Shown: piece after piece, positions 7,100 through 15,740 of the stretch
Numbering within the stretch: the stretch's first letter is position 1
How the letters are laid out: the number at the start of each line of letters is the position of its first letter
Source: Clostridiales bacterium
Lineage (GTDB): Bacteria > Bacillota > Clostridia > Christensenellales > CAG-138
NCBI GenBank assembly: GCA_015056105.1
Contig: SVGX01000010.1
Span: 1 to 38,610 of the forward strand
DNA: 38,610 nucleotides
Direction: 5' to 3'
The notes under the pieces: generated by a model
Told to the model about the DNA's origin: nothing
Seen by the model: only the letters and a program-made list of their open reading frames with translations
The model's database searches: none
Made by a program: the position numbers and the translations under genes

Positions 7100-9076
7100 T
7101 TATTCGCCCTTGATGACCTTGAGTGCGGCGGCAGCCACGTTTTCGGCGGTGAAGCCGAAGATGCGGAACAGCTCGCCCGCGGGGGCGGAAGCGCCGAAGC
7201 GGTTCATGGTGACAGTGGCACCGTCAAGGCCCACATAGCGTTCCCAACCGAACCCGCTGCCGGCTTCCACCGCAACACGCTTGCGCATGGCCTTGGGAAG
7301 AACGCTCTCTTTGTATTCCGCGCTCTGCTCTTCGAAAAGATCCACGCAGGGCATGGAGACGAGGCGGGCGGTGTAGCCCTGCACGGCAAGGATATCCGCA
7401 GCCTTCATGATGAGCTCGACCTCGGATCCGGAAGCCATCAGGATCACATCCGGTTCGCCCTTCGGATCGCGGAGGACATAGGCGCCCTTCTTTGCACCCT
7501 CGCCTGTCTCGGCGATCTGGGGCAGGTTCTGGCGGGAAAGTGCCATGACGGAGGGAGCCTTCTTCGTGAGGGCGGTCAGGTAAGCGTAAGCGGTCTCCTT
7601 CTGATCAGCCGGGCGGAACACATAAGTGTTAGGGGTGGCACGGAGGGCCGCAAGGTGCTCGATAGGCTGATGGGTGGGGCCATCCTCACCGACACCGATG
7701 GAATCGTGGGTCATCACATACATGACGGGGAGTCCCATGAGGGCGCTCAGACGCAGCGCGGGCTTTACATAATCGGAGAATACGAAGAAGGTGGCGCAGT
7801 AAGCACGAAGGCCGCCGTAAAGTGCAATACCGTTGGAAATACAGGCCATGGCCAGCTCGCGCACGCCAAAGTGGATATTGGCGCCCTCGCGAAGATCCGG
7901 CGCGAAGAAGCCGCGGCCCTTCATTTCGGTCTTGTTGGAGGGGGCAAGGTCCGCGCTGCCGCCGAAAAGGTTGGGCAGGTAGTTCGCCAGCTTGTTGAGC
8001 ACATCGCCGCCGGTGGCGCGGGTAGCTTTGGCGCCTTCCGCCGCGAAGAGGCTTTCATCCTCAAGCAGGGCTTCGGGCAGCACATCGCTGTGCCATGCCT
8101 GCCACTCGGCATAAAGCTCCGGATATGCCTTGGCGTATTCCGCCATCATGGCATCATAAGCTTCATTTGCCTTGGCGCCGCGAAGCGCGATGGTCTCATA
8201 ATGGGCATAGATCTCTGCGGGGACCTCAAAGGGTGCATATTCCCAGCCGAGGTTTGCCTTCATGGCAGTGATGTTTTCCTCGCCGAGGGGTTCGCCGTGG
8301 GCGCTCGCCTTGCCTTCCTTGGCGGTGCCGTGGGCGATGTTGGTTTTCACGATGATGAGGGAGGGCTTTTCCTTTTCAAATTTGGCGGCTTCGATGGCAA
8401 CGCCGACGGCATTGAAGTCCTCGCCGTTGTCCACGTTGATGATCTGCCAGCCGTAGGCCGCATAGCGGGCGGCTACGTTTTCCGCAAAGGAGGTGGCGGT
8501 GTCGCCTTCAATGGTGATGCGGTTGCTGTCGTAAAGGGCGATGAGCTTACCGAGCTTCTGGGTGCCCGCAAGGCTGGCGGCCTCCGCGGTGGCGCCTTCC
8601 ATCATGCAGCCGTCGCCCATCATGACGAAGGTGTAGTTGTCAACGACGGGATAACCTTCTTTGTTGAACCTGGCGGCCATGTGCGCTTCTGCCATCGCCA
8701 TGCCCACAGCCATGGCAAAGCCCTGGCCGAGAGGACCGGTGGTGGCTTCCACGCCCACCGTGTGGCCGTATTCCGGGTGGCCGGGGGTAAGGCTGCCCAC
8801 CTGGCGGAAGTTTTTAAGATCTTCCACCGTCAGACCGTAGCCGTAAAGGTGCAGCAGCGCATATTCGAGCATGGAGGCATGGCCCGCGCTGAGCACGAAA
8901 CGGTCGCGGCCCGCCCAGGAGGGGTTCTTCGGGTTATGCTTCATCTGTTTCCAAAGCGCATACGCCATGGGGGCAGCGCCGATGGGCATACCGGGGTGGC
9001 CGCTCTTGGCCTTTTGGATGGCGTCCGCAGCCAGAACGCGGATTGCAGAGATCGCTTGCTGTTCGATGTTTTGCAT
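7100..9076 (-). CDS. tkt: Transketolase
   Basis: A full-length 658-residue thiamine-diphosphate enzyme. Visible are SGHPGMPIGAAPMAY at residues 25-39, the TPP-binding GDGCMMEG at 154-161, and the pyrimidine-domain block DSIGVGEDGPTHQPIEHLAALRA. It transfers two-carbon units in the non-oxidative pentose phosphate pathway in the cytosol, linking ribose-5-phosphate and erythrose-4-phosphate supply to glycolysis. The ATG has GGAGG seven bases upstream. It is a single-gene unit with its own terminator, divergent from ogt. Confidence 0.97.
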   Translation of the reverse strand: MQNIEQQAISAIRVLAADAIQKAKSGHPGMPIGAAPMAYALWKQMKHNPKNPSWAGRDRFVLSAGHASMLEYALLHLYGYGLTVEDLKNFRQVGSLTPGHPEYGHTVGVEATTGPLGQGFAMAVGMAMAEAHMAARFNKEGYPVVDNYTFVMMGDGCMMEGATAEAASLAGTQKLGKLIALYDSNRITIEGDTATSFAENVAARYAAYGWQIINVDNGEDFNAVGVAIEAAKFEKEKPSLIIVKTNIAHGTAKEGKASAHGEPLGEENITAMKANLGWEYAPFEVPAEIYAHYETIALRGAKANEAYDAMMAEYAKAYPELYAEWQAWHSDVLPEALLEDESLFAAEGAKATRATGGDVLNKLANYLPNLFGGSADLAPSNKTEMKGRGFFAPDLREGANIHFGVRELAMACISNGIALYGGLRAYCATFFVFSDYVKPALRLSALMGLPVMYVMTHDSIGVGEDGPTHQPIEHLAALRATPNTYVFRPADQKETAYAYLTALTKKAPSVMALSRQNLPQIAETGEGAKKGAYVLRDPKGEPDVILMASGSEVELIMKAADILAVQGYTARLVSMPCVDLFEEQSAEYKESVLPKAMRKRVAVEAGSGFGWERYVGLDGATVTMNRFGASAPAGELFRIFGFTAENVAAAALKVIKGE

Positions 9077-9175
9077 GATATCCTCCGTGTTTGATATAGC
9101 TGGTAATCATAAAATTGCCTTTTTAAGCCTGTATCATGTATTATAACATAAAACAGTGCGGGGAGTGAGATTATT

Positions 9176-9643
9176 TTGGAAACTTATGTTTTTGCTTTTG
9201 AAACGCCGCTTTCGGTTTTGACGGCTGTGGAAACGGACGGGATGCTCACGGCGCTGCGCTTTGGGGGCAGCGTGAGACAGACGGAAGCGCCCACCCCCCT
9301 TCTTGCGGAAACGAAGCGGCAGCTGCTCCAATATTTTGCCGGGGAAAGACGAATGTTTTCCCTTCCCCTTGCGCCAGAAGGCACAGCTTTCCAAAAAACG
9401 GTATGGGAAGCCCTTTGCGGCATCCGCTACGGCGAAACGGCAAGCTACGGGGAGATCGCTTGCCGTATCGGCAATGAAAAGGCTGCCCGTGCCGTAGGCA
9501 TGGCAAACAACCGTAATCCCATCCCCATCATCATCCCCTGTCATAGGGTCATCGGAAAGGACGGGACCCTCACCGGCTATGCGGGCGGGCTTCCCGTAAA
9601 GGAAAAGCTGCTTGCCCTTGAAAAAAGCGGCGGAAAAATGTGA
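9176..9643 (+). CDS. ogt: Methylated-DNA--[protein]-cysteine S-methyltransferase
   Basis: A 155-residue single-domain alkyltransferase with the active-site motif PCHRV at 121-125 (acceptor Cys122). Upstream lie the helix-turn-helix block [12 protein letters not shown] (88-99) and NNRNP (111-115). It removes methyl groups from O6-methylguanine in a suicide reaction. The start is TTG at 9176, with GGGGAG ten bases upstream. A TATAAC -10-like box lies at 9142-9147. It stands alone, 122 bases before yloU. Confidence 0.95.
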   Translation: METYVFAFETPLSVLTAVETDGMLTALRFGGSVRQTEAPTPLLAETKRQLLQYFAGERRMFSLPLAPEGTAFQKTVWEALCGIRYGETASYGEIACRIGNEKAARAVGMANNRNPIPIIIPCHRVIGKDGTLTGYAGGLPVKEKLLALEKSGGKM

Positions 9644-9670
9644 GATTTTCGGGGCTTTTTGCCTGTTCTC

Positions 9671-9699
9671 TTGCGAAACGGGAGCTTTTAGGGTAGAAT
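9671..9699 (+). promoter_or_regulatory. Promoter of the yloU-yloV-recG operon
   Basis: TTGCGA (9671-9676) and TAGAAT (9694-9699) are 17 bases apart. The near-perfect palindrome TGGTATCATACCA follows at 9706-9718, where transcription would start, so it may be an operator. Confidence 0.6.
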
Positions 9700-9765
9700 A
9701 TAAAATGGTATCATACCAATATTATGAAATAAAAAATCCATCAATAAAAAGGAGGATGCACAACC

Positions 9766-10122
9766 ATGCCGGGAATTATTATGACCGAATTGGGCAAGAT
9801 CAGCATTCCGGAAGATATCGTCGCAACGATCGCAGGGTATGCCGCATCTGAAAACTACGGTATCGTGGGGATGAGCGCCAAAACCACCGGTGACCAGCTC
9901 TGGCAGCTTGTGGGCGGCGATAACCATAAGCGCGGCGTAAAGGTCACCGTTCTTGAAGACGGTGAAAGCGTGGATATCGATCTTTACGTTACCGTTGTTT
10001 ACGGTACTTCCCTTGCGGCCGTGGCCCGCAACGCCATCGAAAACGTCCGTTACCGCGTAAGTGAAATGACGGGGATCAGGGTAGTGAACGTGAACATCCA
10101 CGTTGAGGCCATCCGCGCATAA
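9766..10122 (+). CDS. yloU: Asp23/Gls24 family envelope-stress protein
   Basis: A 118-residue protein matching the Asp23/Gls24 family: GKISIPEDIVATIAGYAASENYGIVGM at the start, then the ATP-binding-like V.VYG core and the C-terminal VNVNIHVEAIR typical of YloU. Members are abundant proteins tied to cell-envelope homeostasis; the molecular role is poorly known. AAGGAGG lies about ten bases before the ATG at 9766. It heads the yloU-yloV-recG gene order conserved in Bacillota and probably shares its promoter with yloV. Confidence 0.9.
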   Translation: MPGIIMTELGKISIPEDIVATIAGYAASENYGIVGMSAKTTGDQLWQLVGGDNHKRGVKVTVLEDGESVDIDLYVTVVYGTSLAAVARNAIENVRYRVSEMTGIRVVNVNIHVEAIRA

Positions 10123-10179
10123 CAAACAGGAAGGAACGCCGCATGCGATCTTTCCTGCGGCAGGAAGGAATTTTACAAC

Positions 10180-11808
10180 ATGAACAATACCATTGGCGGC
10201 GCGCTGCTCAGGGAAATGTTCCTGACCGGCGCGGCGCTGCTCGACAAAAACAAGGCGCTGATCGATTCGCTCAACGTCTTCCCGGTGCCGGACGGCGACA
10301 CGGGCACCAATATGCATATGACCATGCAGGGTGCAGTGAAGGAGATCCGCGAAGTCAAAAGCGAAAACGTGGCGGATGTGGCTGCTGCGGCGTCCCTCGG
10401 CTCCCTTAAGGGCGCAAGGGGTAACAGCGGCGTCATCCTTTCCCAGATCCTGCGCGGTTTTTCCCGGGCCCTTGCGGGTGCGGAGGAAATGGATGCCGCG
10501 CTTCTTGCGCAGGCGCTTAAGACCGGCACCGAAGCCGCTTACAAGGCGGTCATGAAGCCCAAAGAGGGAACCATGCTCACCGTTTCCCGCATGATCGGCG
10601 AGGCGGTGGAAAAGGCGGCCGAAGAGGGCGCGAATGTTTATAAGCTCATTGATCTTATCATCGAAAGCGGCGAAGCGGCTCTTCGCATCACCCCGGATCT
10701 TCTTCCCGTTCTGAAGGAAGCGGGCGTTGTGGACAGCGGCGGCAAGGGCCTTGTCACCATCTTCCGCGGCTTCAAGATGGCCATCGACGGGGAAGAGATC
10801 GAAGACTATGTGGATGATTACGCCGCCGGCGCTTCCGTTGAGGATAACGCCAGCTTCGAAGATCTTGAGGATATCAAGTTCGGCTATTGTACGGAATTTT
10901 TCATCATTCATCTGGACGAATCCTTTACCGAAGCGGATCTTGACAGGCTTCGCGACAAGCTCATGAAGATCGGCGACAGCGTTGTCATCGCTCACGATGC
11001 GGATTTCGTAAAGGTACATGTCCATTCGAACTGCCCCGGCAAGATCCTGCAGCTGGCACTGCGCCTCGGCGAAGTGGACCGCATCAAGATCGAAAACATG
11101 CGTGAACAGAACCGGGAGATCCTTGAAACCCTCAAGAAGAACGAAAAGGAAAGCGCCATGGTGGCGGTCAGCTCCGGCGACGGCATCGAAGAGGTGTTCA
11201 CCTCTCTCGGCGTGGCGGCAAGCGTGCAGGGCGGCCAGACCATGAACCCCAGCATCGAGACCATCGGCCATGCCATTAAAAAGGCAAACGCCCGCAACGT
11301 CTTTGTGCTGCCCAACAATTCCAACATCATCCTTGCGGCACAGCAGGCTGCGGAGCTTTCCGACCGCAATGTCATCGTCATTCCCACCAAGGCCATGGTG
11401 CAGGGCGTGGCGGCGGCCATCGCCTTTGATCCCGATGCGGCACCCGAAGATAACGAGGCGGCCATGAAGGAAGCTTTCGCCAATGTGGTTTCCGGTTCCG
11501 TCACCTATGCGGTGCGCGATACCCACGTAAACGGCAACGATATCCATGAAGGCAATATTATCGGCCTGATGAACGGTGCCATTGAAGAGGTGGGCGAAAG
11601 CGTGGAAACGGTTTCCCTCGCCCTTGTTGACCGCATGGTTGCGGAAAAGAGCGAAGATGCCATCATCACCGTGTTCTATGGCAGCGATGTTGCGGAAGAG
11701 ACCGCAAACGCCTTTGCGGAGGCCGTCAGCGAAAAGTATCCCGATGCGGAATGCATGGTACAGCGCGGCGGTCAGCCCCTTTACTACTACTATATCTCCG
11801 TAGAATGA
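10180..11808 (+). CDS. yloV: DhaL-domain fatty acid kinase-like protein (YloV/FakA)
   Basis: A 542-residue protein. The N-terminal DhaL nucleotide-binding domain (about 1-200) has NVFPVPDGDTGTNM at 32-45, the Asp cluster that binds Mg-ATP, and GARGNSGVILSQ. A linker and a C-terminal DegV-like half follow (about 310-540, including PNNSNIILAAQQAAELS). In staphylococci FakA phosphorylates fatty acids held by FakB for phospholipid synthesis; the same role is inferred here. The Shine-Dalgarno sequence AGGAAGGA lies inside a small hairpin. The last four bases overlap the recG start (ATGA). Confidence 0.92.
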   Translation: MNNTIGGALLREMFLTGAALLDKNKALIDSLNVFPVPDGDTGTNMHMTMQGAVKEIREVKSENVADVAAAASLGSLKGARGNSGVILSQILRGFSRALAGAEEMDAALLAQALKTGTEAAYKAVMKPKEGTMLTVSRMIGEAVEKAAEEGANVYKLIDLIIESGEAALRITPDLLPVLKEAGVVDSGGKGLVTIFRGFKMAIDGEEIEDYVDDYAAGASVEDNASFEDLEDIKFGYCTEFFIIHLDESFTEADLDRLRDKLMKIGDSVVIAHDADFVKVHVHSNCPGKILQLALRLGEVDRIKIENMREQNREILETLKKNEKESAMVAVSSGDGIEEVFTSLGVAASVQGGQTMNPSIETIGHAIKKANARNVFVLPNNSNIILAAQQAAELSDRNVIVIPTKAMVQGVAAAIAFDPDAAPEDNEAAMKEAFANVVSGSVTYAVRDTHVNGNDIHEGNIIGLMNGAIEEVGESVETVSLALVDRMVAEKSEDAIITVFYGSDVAEETANAFAEAVSEKYPDAECMVQRGGQPLYYYYISVE

Positions 11809-13835
11809 GGCTTACGGATCACATTACGAATCTAAAAGGAATAGGCCCGCGCCGAGCCGAAGCGTTCGGCAAGCTGGGCCTAATTTCTTTGCGCGATCTT
11901 ATTTATCATGCGCCCCGCAGCTATCGGGATTTTTCTTCGGTGCAGGATGTGGAATCAGCCCCCCACGGCACGGTAGGCGCATTTCATGTGGTGATCCTTT
12001 CGGAAGCAAAGCTTGCCCGCATCCACAGGAATATGCAGATCACAACGGTGCGGACCACTGCGTTCGGTGCGGATCCTGCAGATAAAAAGGCACAGTTTAC
12101 CCTGGTTTGGTACAACCAGCCCTACCGGGGCCGCAGCCTTTCCCCGGGGCAGGAATTCTATGCCTGCGGCAGGCTTGACAGGAGCCGGGGCACGAAGCTT
12201 GTGAATCCCTCCCTCAGCGCGGAACTGCCGGGCATCGAGCCGGTGTATCCGCTCATTGCCGGGCTTTCGCAAAAAGTGGTGCGCGATGCGGTGACGGCCG
12301 CCATCAAAGCGGTGGGGGATGCGGTGGAAGAAACGCTTCCCGCTGTGATCCGCCGAAACTATCAACTGATGCCCCTTCCCGCTGCTCTCAAAGAGCTGCA
12401 TCAGCCAACGGACATGCGGTCTCTTGCAAGGGCAAAGGACCGCCTTGCCTTTGAGGATATGCTGCTGTATTCGCTGGTGGTCAAGCTGCTTCGGGAGAAA
12501 CGGCTTTCTTCCTCCGGCAAGTCAATGCGGATGGAAGGCGTGCTTGACAGGTTTCTTACAAAACTGCCTTTTGCGCCGACAGGTGCACAGCGGCGGGCTA
12601 TGGAAGAAATTTCCCGGGAAATTTCTTCCGGTGTCCGCATGAATCGTCTTTTACAGGGCGATGTGGGCAGCGGCAAGACTGCCGTCGCGTTGTTTTTGAT
12701 GTTTGCCGCAGCGGAAAACGGCGGGCAAAGCGTGCTGATGGCCCCCACGGAGATCCTCGCCCGGCAGCATTATGCGGCGGTGGAAAAACTGTTTCCCGGA
12801 AAAACGGTGCTGCTTACGGGCGGCATGAAAAAGAAAGAGCATGACGCGGCACTTGCAGCGCTCAGAAACGGTGAAGCCGTTGCGGCGGTGGGAACCCATG
12901 CGCTCCTTTCTGAAGGCGTGGAGTTCCATGATCTTGCCGCTGTCATTGCGGATGAACAGCATCGCTTCGGCGTCAGGCAGCGGGCAGCCATCGGCGCGAA
13001 GGGTGAAACTGCCCATATGCTCATCATGAGCGCAACGCCCATTCCCCGCACCCTTTCGCTGATCCTTTATGGCGATCTTGAGGTATCGGTGCTCAATGAG
13101 CTGCCGCCGGGCAGAAAACCGGTCATGACCCGCTATGTGCCGAAGGCGAAGCGGGAAGCCATGTACGGCTTTGTGCAGCGGCAGATCGACAGCGGCAGGC
13201 AGGCTTATGTGGTCTGCCCCCTTGTGGAACAGTCGGAAGCCCTTGACGGTGTGCAGAGCGCAAACGATCTTTTCAAAGAGCTTTCGGAGAAACTCGATGC
13301 AAATGTGGCCCTTCTTCACGGCCGCATGCCCGCAGCCAAAAAGGATGAAACGGCGGAAGCTTTCCGCCGGGGCGAGATCGATGTGCTTGTTTCCACCACC
13401 GTGATCGAGGTGGGGGTGGATGTGAAGAACGCTTCCGTGATGGTCATTGAAAACGCGGACAGGTTCGGCCTTGCACAGCTTCACCAGCTTCGCGGGCGCG
13501 TGGGCCGCGGCAGCGAGGAAGCGTACTGCTTCCTTCTTTCCGAATCCGATGCGGAAACGGCAAAGGAACGGCTGTCCACCTTGACGGAGACAAACGACGG
13601 TTTTGTTATCGCGGAAAAGGATCTTGCCATGCGCGGCCCGGGCGAATTCCTCGGCGACAGGCAGCACGGCGTGGTGGAATTGACCGCCGCCCGCCTTGCG
13701 GGCAGCATGGAACTTCTTGCCGATGCCCGCAGTGCGGCGGAAATGCTGCTTGCGGAAAGGCCGGCGGAAGGGGTGCCCCTTATCGAAAAAGCGCAGCGGC
13801 TTCTTTCGGCGCAGGGCGGCATCGCGCCGAATTAA
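11805..13835 (+). CDS. recG: ATP-dependent DNA helicase RecG
   Basis: A 676-residue protein of standard RecG size. An OB-fold wedge domain occupies about 1-230. Walker A QGDVGSGKT is near 283-291, the DEQH box ADEQHRFGV near 381-389, and SATPIPRTL (motif III) near 407. The C-terminal motifs include VIEVGVDV and QLRGRVGRG. RecG remodels stalled replication forks and Holliday junctions and limits R-loops. The ATG overlaps the yloV stop in ATGA, so translation is coupled. Confidence 0.96.
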   Translation: MRLTDHITNLKGIGPRRAEAFGKLGLISLRDLIYHAPRSYRDFSSVQDVESAPHGTVGAFHVVILSEAKLARIHRNMQITTVRTTAFGADPADKKAQFTLVWYNQPYRGRSLSPGQEFYACGRLDRSRGTKLVNPSLSAELPGIEPVYPLIAGLSQKVVRDAVTAAIKAVGDAVEETLPAVIRRNYQLMPLPAALKELHQPTDMRSLARAKDRLAFEDMLLYSLVVKLLREKRLSSSGKSMRMEGVLDRFLTKLPFAPTGAQRRAMEEISREISSGVRMNRLLQGDVGSGKTAVALFLMFAAAENGGQSVLMAPTEILARQHYAAVEKLFPGKTVLLTGGMKKKEHDAALAALRNGEAVAAVGTHALLSEGVEFHDLAAVIADEQHRFGVRQRAAIGAKGETAHMLIMSATPIPRTLSLILYGDLEVSVLNELPPGRKPVMTRYVPKAKREAMYGFVQRQIDSGRQAYVVCPLVEQSEALDGVQSANDLFKELSEKLDANVALLHGRMPAAKKDETAEAFRRGEIDVLVSTTVIEVGVDVKNASVMVIENADRFGLAQLHQLRGRVGRGSEEAYCFLLSESDAETAKERLSTLTETNDGFVIAEKDLAMRGPGEFLGDRQHGVVELTAARLAGSMELLADARSAAEMLLAERPAEGVPLIEKAQRLLSAQGGIAPN

Positions 13836-13867
13836 AAAGTTTTTTATTCAAATATAATAAATGATGC

Positions 13868-13898
13868 AAAAACGCATGCCTGACCGCATGCGTTTTTT
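13868..13898 (+). terminator. Terminator of the yloU-yloV-recG operon
   Basis: ACGCATGC pairs with GCATGCGT around six bases, followed by TTTTTT. Confidence 0.88.
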
Positions 13899-14003
13899 GT
13901 GTGATTTTTGTATGTCTTTTCATGAATTCCTATGGATTCCCACTTATAAAGCGGCGGTATCGTGCGCAAGTTAAAGGCACATCATCAAGGAGGTGAAAAA
14001 CAC

Positions 14004-14198
14004 ATGGCAAGGAACAACGTTCTCGTTCCCGAATCCAAGCAGGCGATGGACGCGTTCAAGATGGAAGTTGCGAACTCCCTGAACGTGAACCTGAAGCAGG
14101 GTTACAACGGCGACCTGACTTCCCGCGAAGCCGGCTCTGTCGGCGGCGAAATGGTCAAGCGTATGATCGCTTACGCCGAAAACAACCTGCAGAAATAA
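14004..14198 (+). CDS. Small acid-soluble spore protein, alpha/beta type
   Basis: A 64-residue SASP. The diagnostic DNA-binding block is NGDLTSREAGSVGGEMVKRMI. The germination-protease site is EVA at residues 21-23, with cleavage expected after Glu21. These proteins coat forespore DNA, keep it in an A-like form and protect it from UV; later they feed outgrowth with amino acids. The ATG at 14004 follows AAGGAGG by about ten bases. A sigma-G promoter is expected, but I could not place one with confidence. A second SASP follows 39 bases downstream. Confidence 0.95.
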   Translation: MARNNVLVPESKQAMDAFKMEVANSLNVNLKQGYNGDLTSREAGSVGGEMVKRMIAYAENNLQK

Positions 14199-14237
14199 AA
14201 CGGGGATATCCCCATTCTAAATCGGAGGTAACTGACA

Positions 14238-14510
14238 ATGATGAACAACAACGGTATGAACACCAACCAGAACGGCAACGGTTCTAACGGCAACAACAGC
14301 TCCAGCAACAACAACAGCGGCAGCAAGGCCAACAAGAAGAACATGCAGTCCTTCAAGACCGAAGTCGCCAATTCCATGAACGTGAACCTGAAAAAGGGCT
14401 ACAACGGTGATCTCACTTCCCGTGAGGCCGGCAGCGTGGGCGGCGAGATGGTCAAGCGTATGATCGCCTATGCCCAGGATAACATGAACAACAACGGCAG
14501 CGCGAAGTAA
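14238..14510 (+). CDS. Small acid-soluble spore protein, alpha/beta type, with Asn-rich N-terminal extension
   Basis: A 90-residue SASP whose last 55 residues closely match the upstream SASP (EVA cleavage site at 42-44, then NGDLTSREAGSVGGEMVKRM). The first 30 residues are almost all Asn, Gly and Ser, and the tail is also Asn-rich. Classical alpha/beta SASPs are about 60-75 residues and lack such a tail. GGAGG lies nine bases before the ATG. It looks like a tandem duplication in which one copy gained a low-complexity arm. Confidence 0.93.
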   Translation: MMNNNGMNTNQNGNGSNGNNSSSNNNSGSKANKKNMQSFKTEVANSMNVNLKKGYNGDLTSREAGSVGGEMVKRMIAYAQDNMNNNGSAK

Positions 14511-14527
14511 AACACGCAAAACAACAC

Positions 14528-14552
14528 GAAGCCGGGGATCTCCCCCGGCTTC
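14528..14552 (+). terminator. Hairpin after the SASP pair, without a T-run
   Basis: GAAGCCGGGG pairs perfectly with CCCCGGCTTC around a five-base loop. No U-tract follows, so it may be a partial terminator or an mRNA-stabilising 3' end before the next gene. Confidence 0.6.
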
Positions 14553-14576
14553 GCTCCCGTTAAGAAGGCGGTGTCA

Positions 14577-14795
14577 ATGAAGGATACGGATAAGCGGCTT
14601 GAAATATTGCTGAACGCCCTTGAAGAAAGCGGCATCAGAAAACTGGCGGATGCGCTCAATGACAGGAAACGCTTCTTTTTGAGAAGCTTTGTTTCCGGCA
14701 TATTCCGCGGTTTGGGGGCAGCCATCGGTTTCAGCGTGCTGGGGGCGCTGGCGCTTCTGCTGCTGCAGCGGCTCTTCGGGGTGGCTATGCGGTGA
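14577..14795 (+). CDS. Small membrane protein, DUF5665-like
   Basis: A 72-residue protein with a charged amphipathic N-terminal half and a C-terminal glycine-rich membrane segment (GIFRGLGAAIGFSVLGALALLLLQRL). This is the arrangement of DUF5665 proteins found in Bacillota; function unknown. ATG 14577 is preferred over an in-frame GTG at 14571 because AAGG lies eight bases before the ATG. It ends two bases from the converging SDR gene. Confidence 0.7.
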   Translation: MKDTDKRLEILLNALEESGIRKLADALNDRKRFFLRSFVSGIFRGLGAAIGFSVLGALALLLLQRLFGVAMR

Positions 14796-14797
14796 TG

Positions 14798-15574
14798 TTA
14801 TTGATAGGAATGTTTCTGCTGCTTCATCCATATCCGCATCACGAGGCGGTGGGGCAGCAGCTTTGTACCAAACACCTGCGCTTTGACCCGGAAATCGTGG
14901 ATGGAAACATCCTTTTTGCTGTGGTAAAGATCACGGATACCGGTTTTGACTACCTCGGCTGCAGTGAACATAATATTGAAATAGGTAACGGCGCTGCTGC
15001 CTTCTTTCATGGCATGATCGAAAAATTCCGTTTTCACCCAACCCGGGCACATGGCCATCACCCGGATGCCCCGGGGAGAAAGCTCCACATTCAGCGCCCG
15101 GGAATAGCTCAGCACGAAAGCTTTTGTGGCGCCGTAAACATTGATGTAGGGTACCGGCTGAAAGGAAGAAAGGGAGTCGAGCTCAAGTATTTTTGCACCC
15201 CGCTGCATGTAGGGGAGTGTCAGTTCCGTCATGGCTACAAGGGCCTTGCAGTTGAGGTCGATCATGCCGAGGGAATCCTGCAGCGCCACTTCTTCGTAAT
15301 TGCCGAAACGGCCGAAACCGCTGGCATTCACAAGTACCCGCACATCGGGTGTTGCTTCCGCGAGGGCAGAGGCATAGGCATCCCATCCTTCCCGGGAAGA
15401 AAGATCGAGCGGCATCACCCGAAGGGGTGTTTTCACAAGGGAAATCAGCTCCTCCAGCCGTTCCTTTCTTCGGGCGATGACCCATATCTCATCAAACTTT
15501 TCCTTTTTTTCCAGCTGCAGCACAAATTCACGGCCCATGCCGGAACTTGCGCCGGTAATGACGGCGATCTTCAT
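14798..15574 (-). CDS. SDR-family oxidoreductase
   Basis: A 258-residue classical short-chain dehydrogenase. It has the NAD(P)-binding TGASSGMG at residues 7-14, NASG at 83-86, Ser near 134-137 and the catalytic YGATK (Tyr147, Lys151). The substrate cannot be told; the sequence resembles general acyl or ketone reductases (DltE/YqjQ-like). AAAGGAG lies eight bases before the ATG. It converges with the DUF5665-like gene with no room for a terminator between them, and diverges from the alarmone synthetase gene. Confidence 0.9.
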   Translation of the reverse strand: MKIAVITGASSGMGREFVLQLEKKEKFDEIWVIARRKERLEELISLVKTPLRVMPLDLSSREGWDAYASALAEATPDVRVLVNASGFGRFGNYEEVALQDSLGMIDLNCKALVAMTELTLPYMQRGAKILELDSLSSFQPVPYINVYGATKAFVLSYSRALNVELSPRGIRVMAMCPGWVKTEFFDHAMKEGSSAVTYFNIMFTAAEVVKTGIRDLYHSKKDVSIHDFRVKAQVFGTKLLPHRLVMRIWMKQQKHSYQ

Positions 15575-15678
15575 TGAAAAAACTCCTTTATCTTATTCTT
15601 TCTTTCCGCTATTATCCTATAAATCATCTCCGTTTGCAATTTTTTCATAAAAGTTCACCGCAGGCGCTGCCTGTGTGC

Positions 15679-15707
15679 TTGATGTGCCGCATTTGCCGGC
15701 GTAGAAT
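15679..15707 (+). promoter_or_regulatory. Promoter of the small alarmone synthetase gene
   Basis: TTGATG (15679-15684) and TAGAAT (15702-15707) are exactly 17 bases apart, about 33 bases before the start codon. Confidence 0.6.
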
Positions 15708-15740
15708 AAAAGAAAAAGCAGCAAACAAGGAGAATATACC

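Noticed and set aside
7094-9094. Very long plus-strand open frame of 666 codons
   Set aside because: It is antisense to transketolase across its whole length and has no Shine-Dalgarno site; the minus-strand product is unmistakable.
9688-11547. Minus-strand open frame of 619 codons
   Set aside because: It is antisense to yloU and yloV, both clear family members with ribosome binding sites.
13910-13950. Sigma-G promoter of the first SASP gene
   Set aside because: GTATG at 13910-13914 fits a -35, but no CATnnTA-like -10 sits at the right distance, so I did not annotate it.
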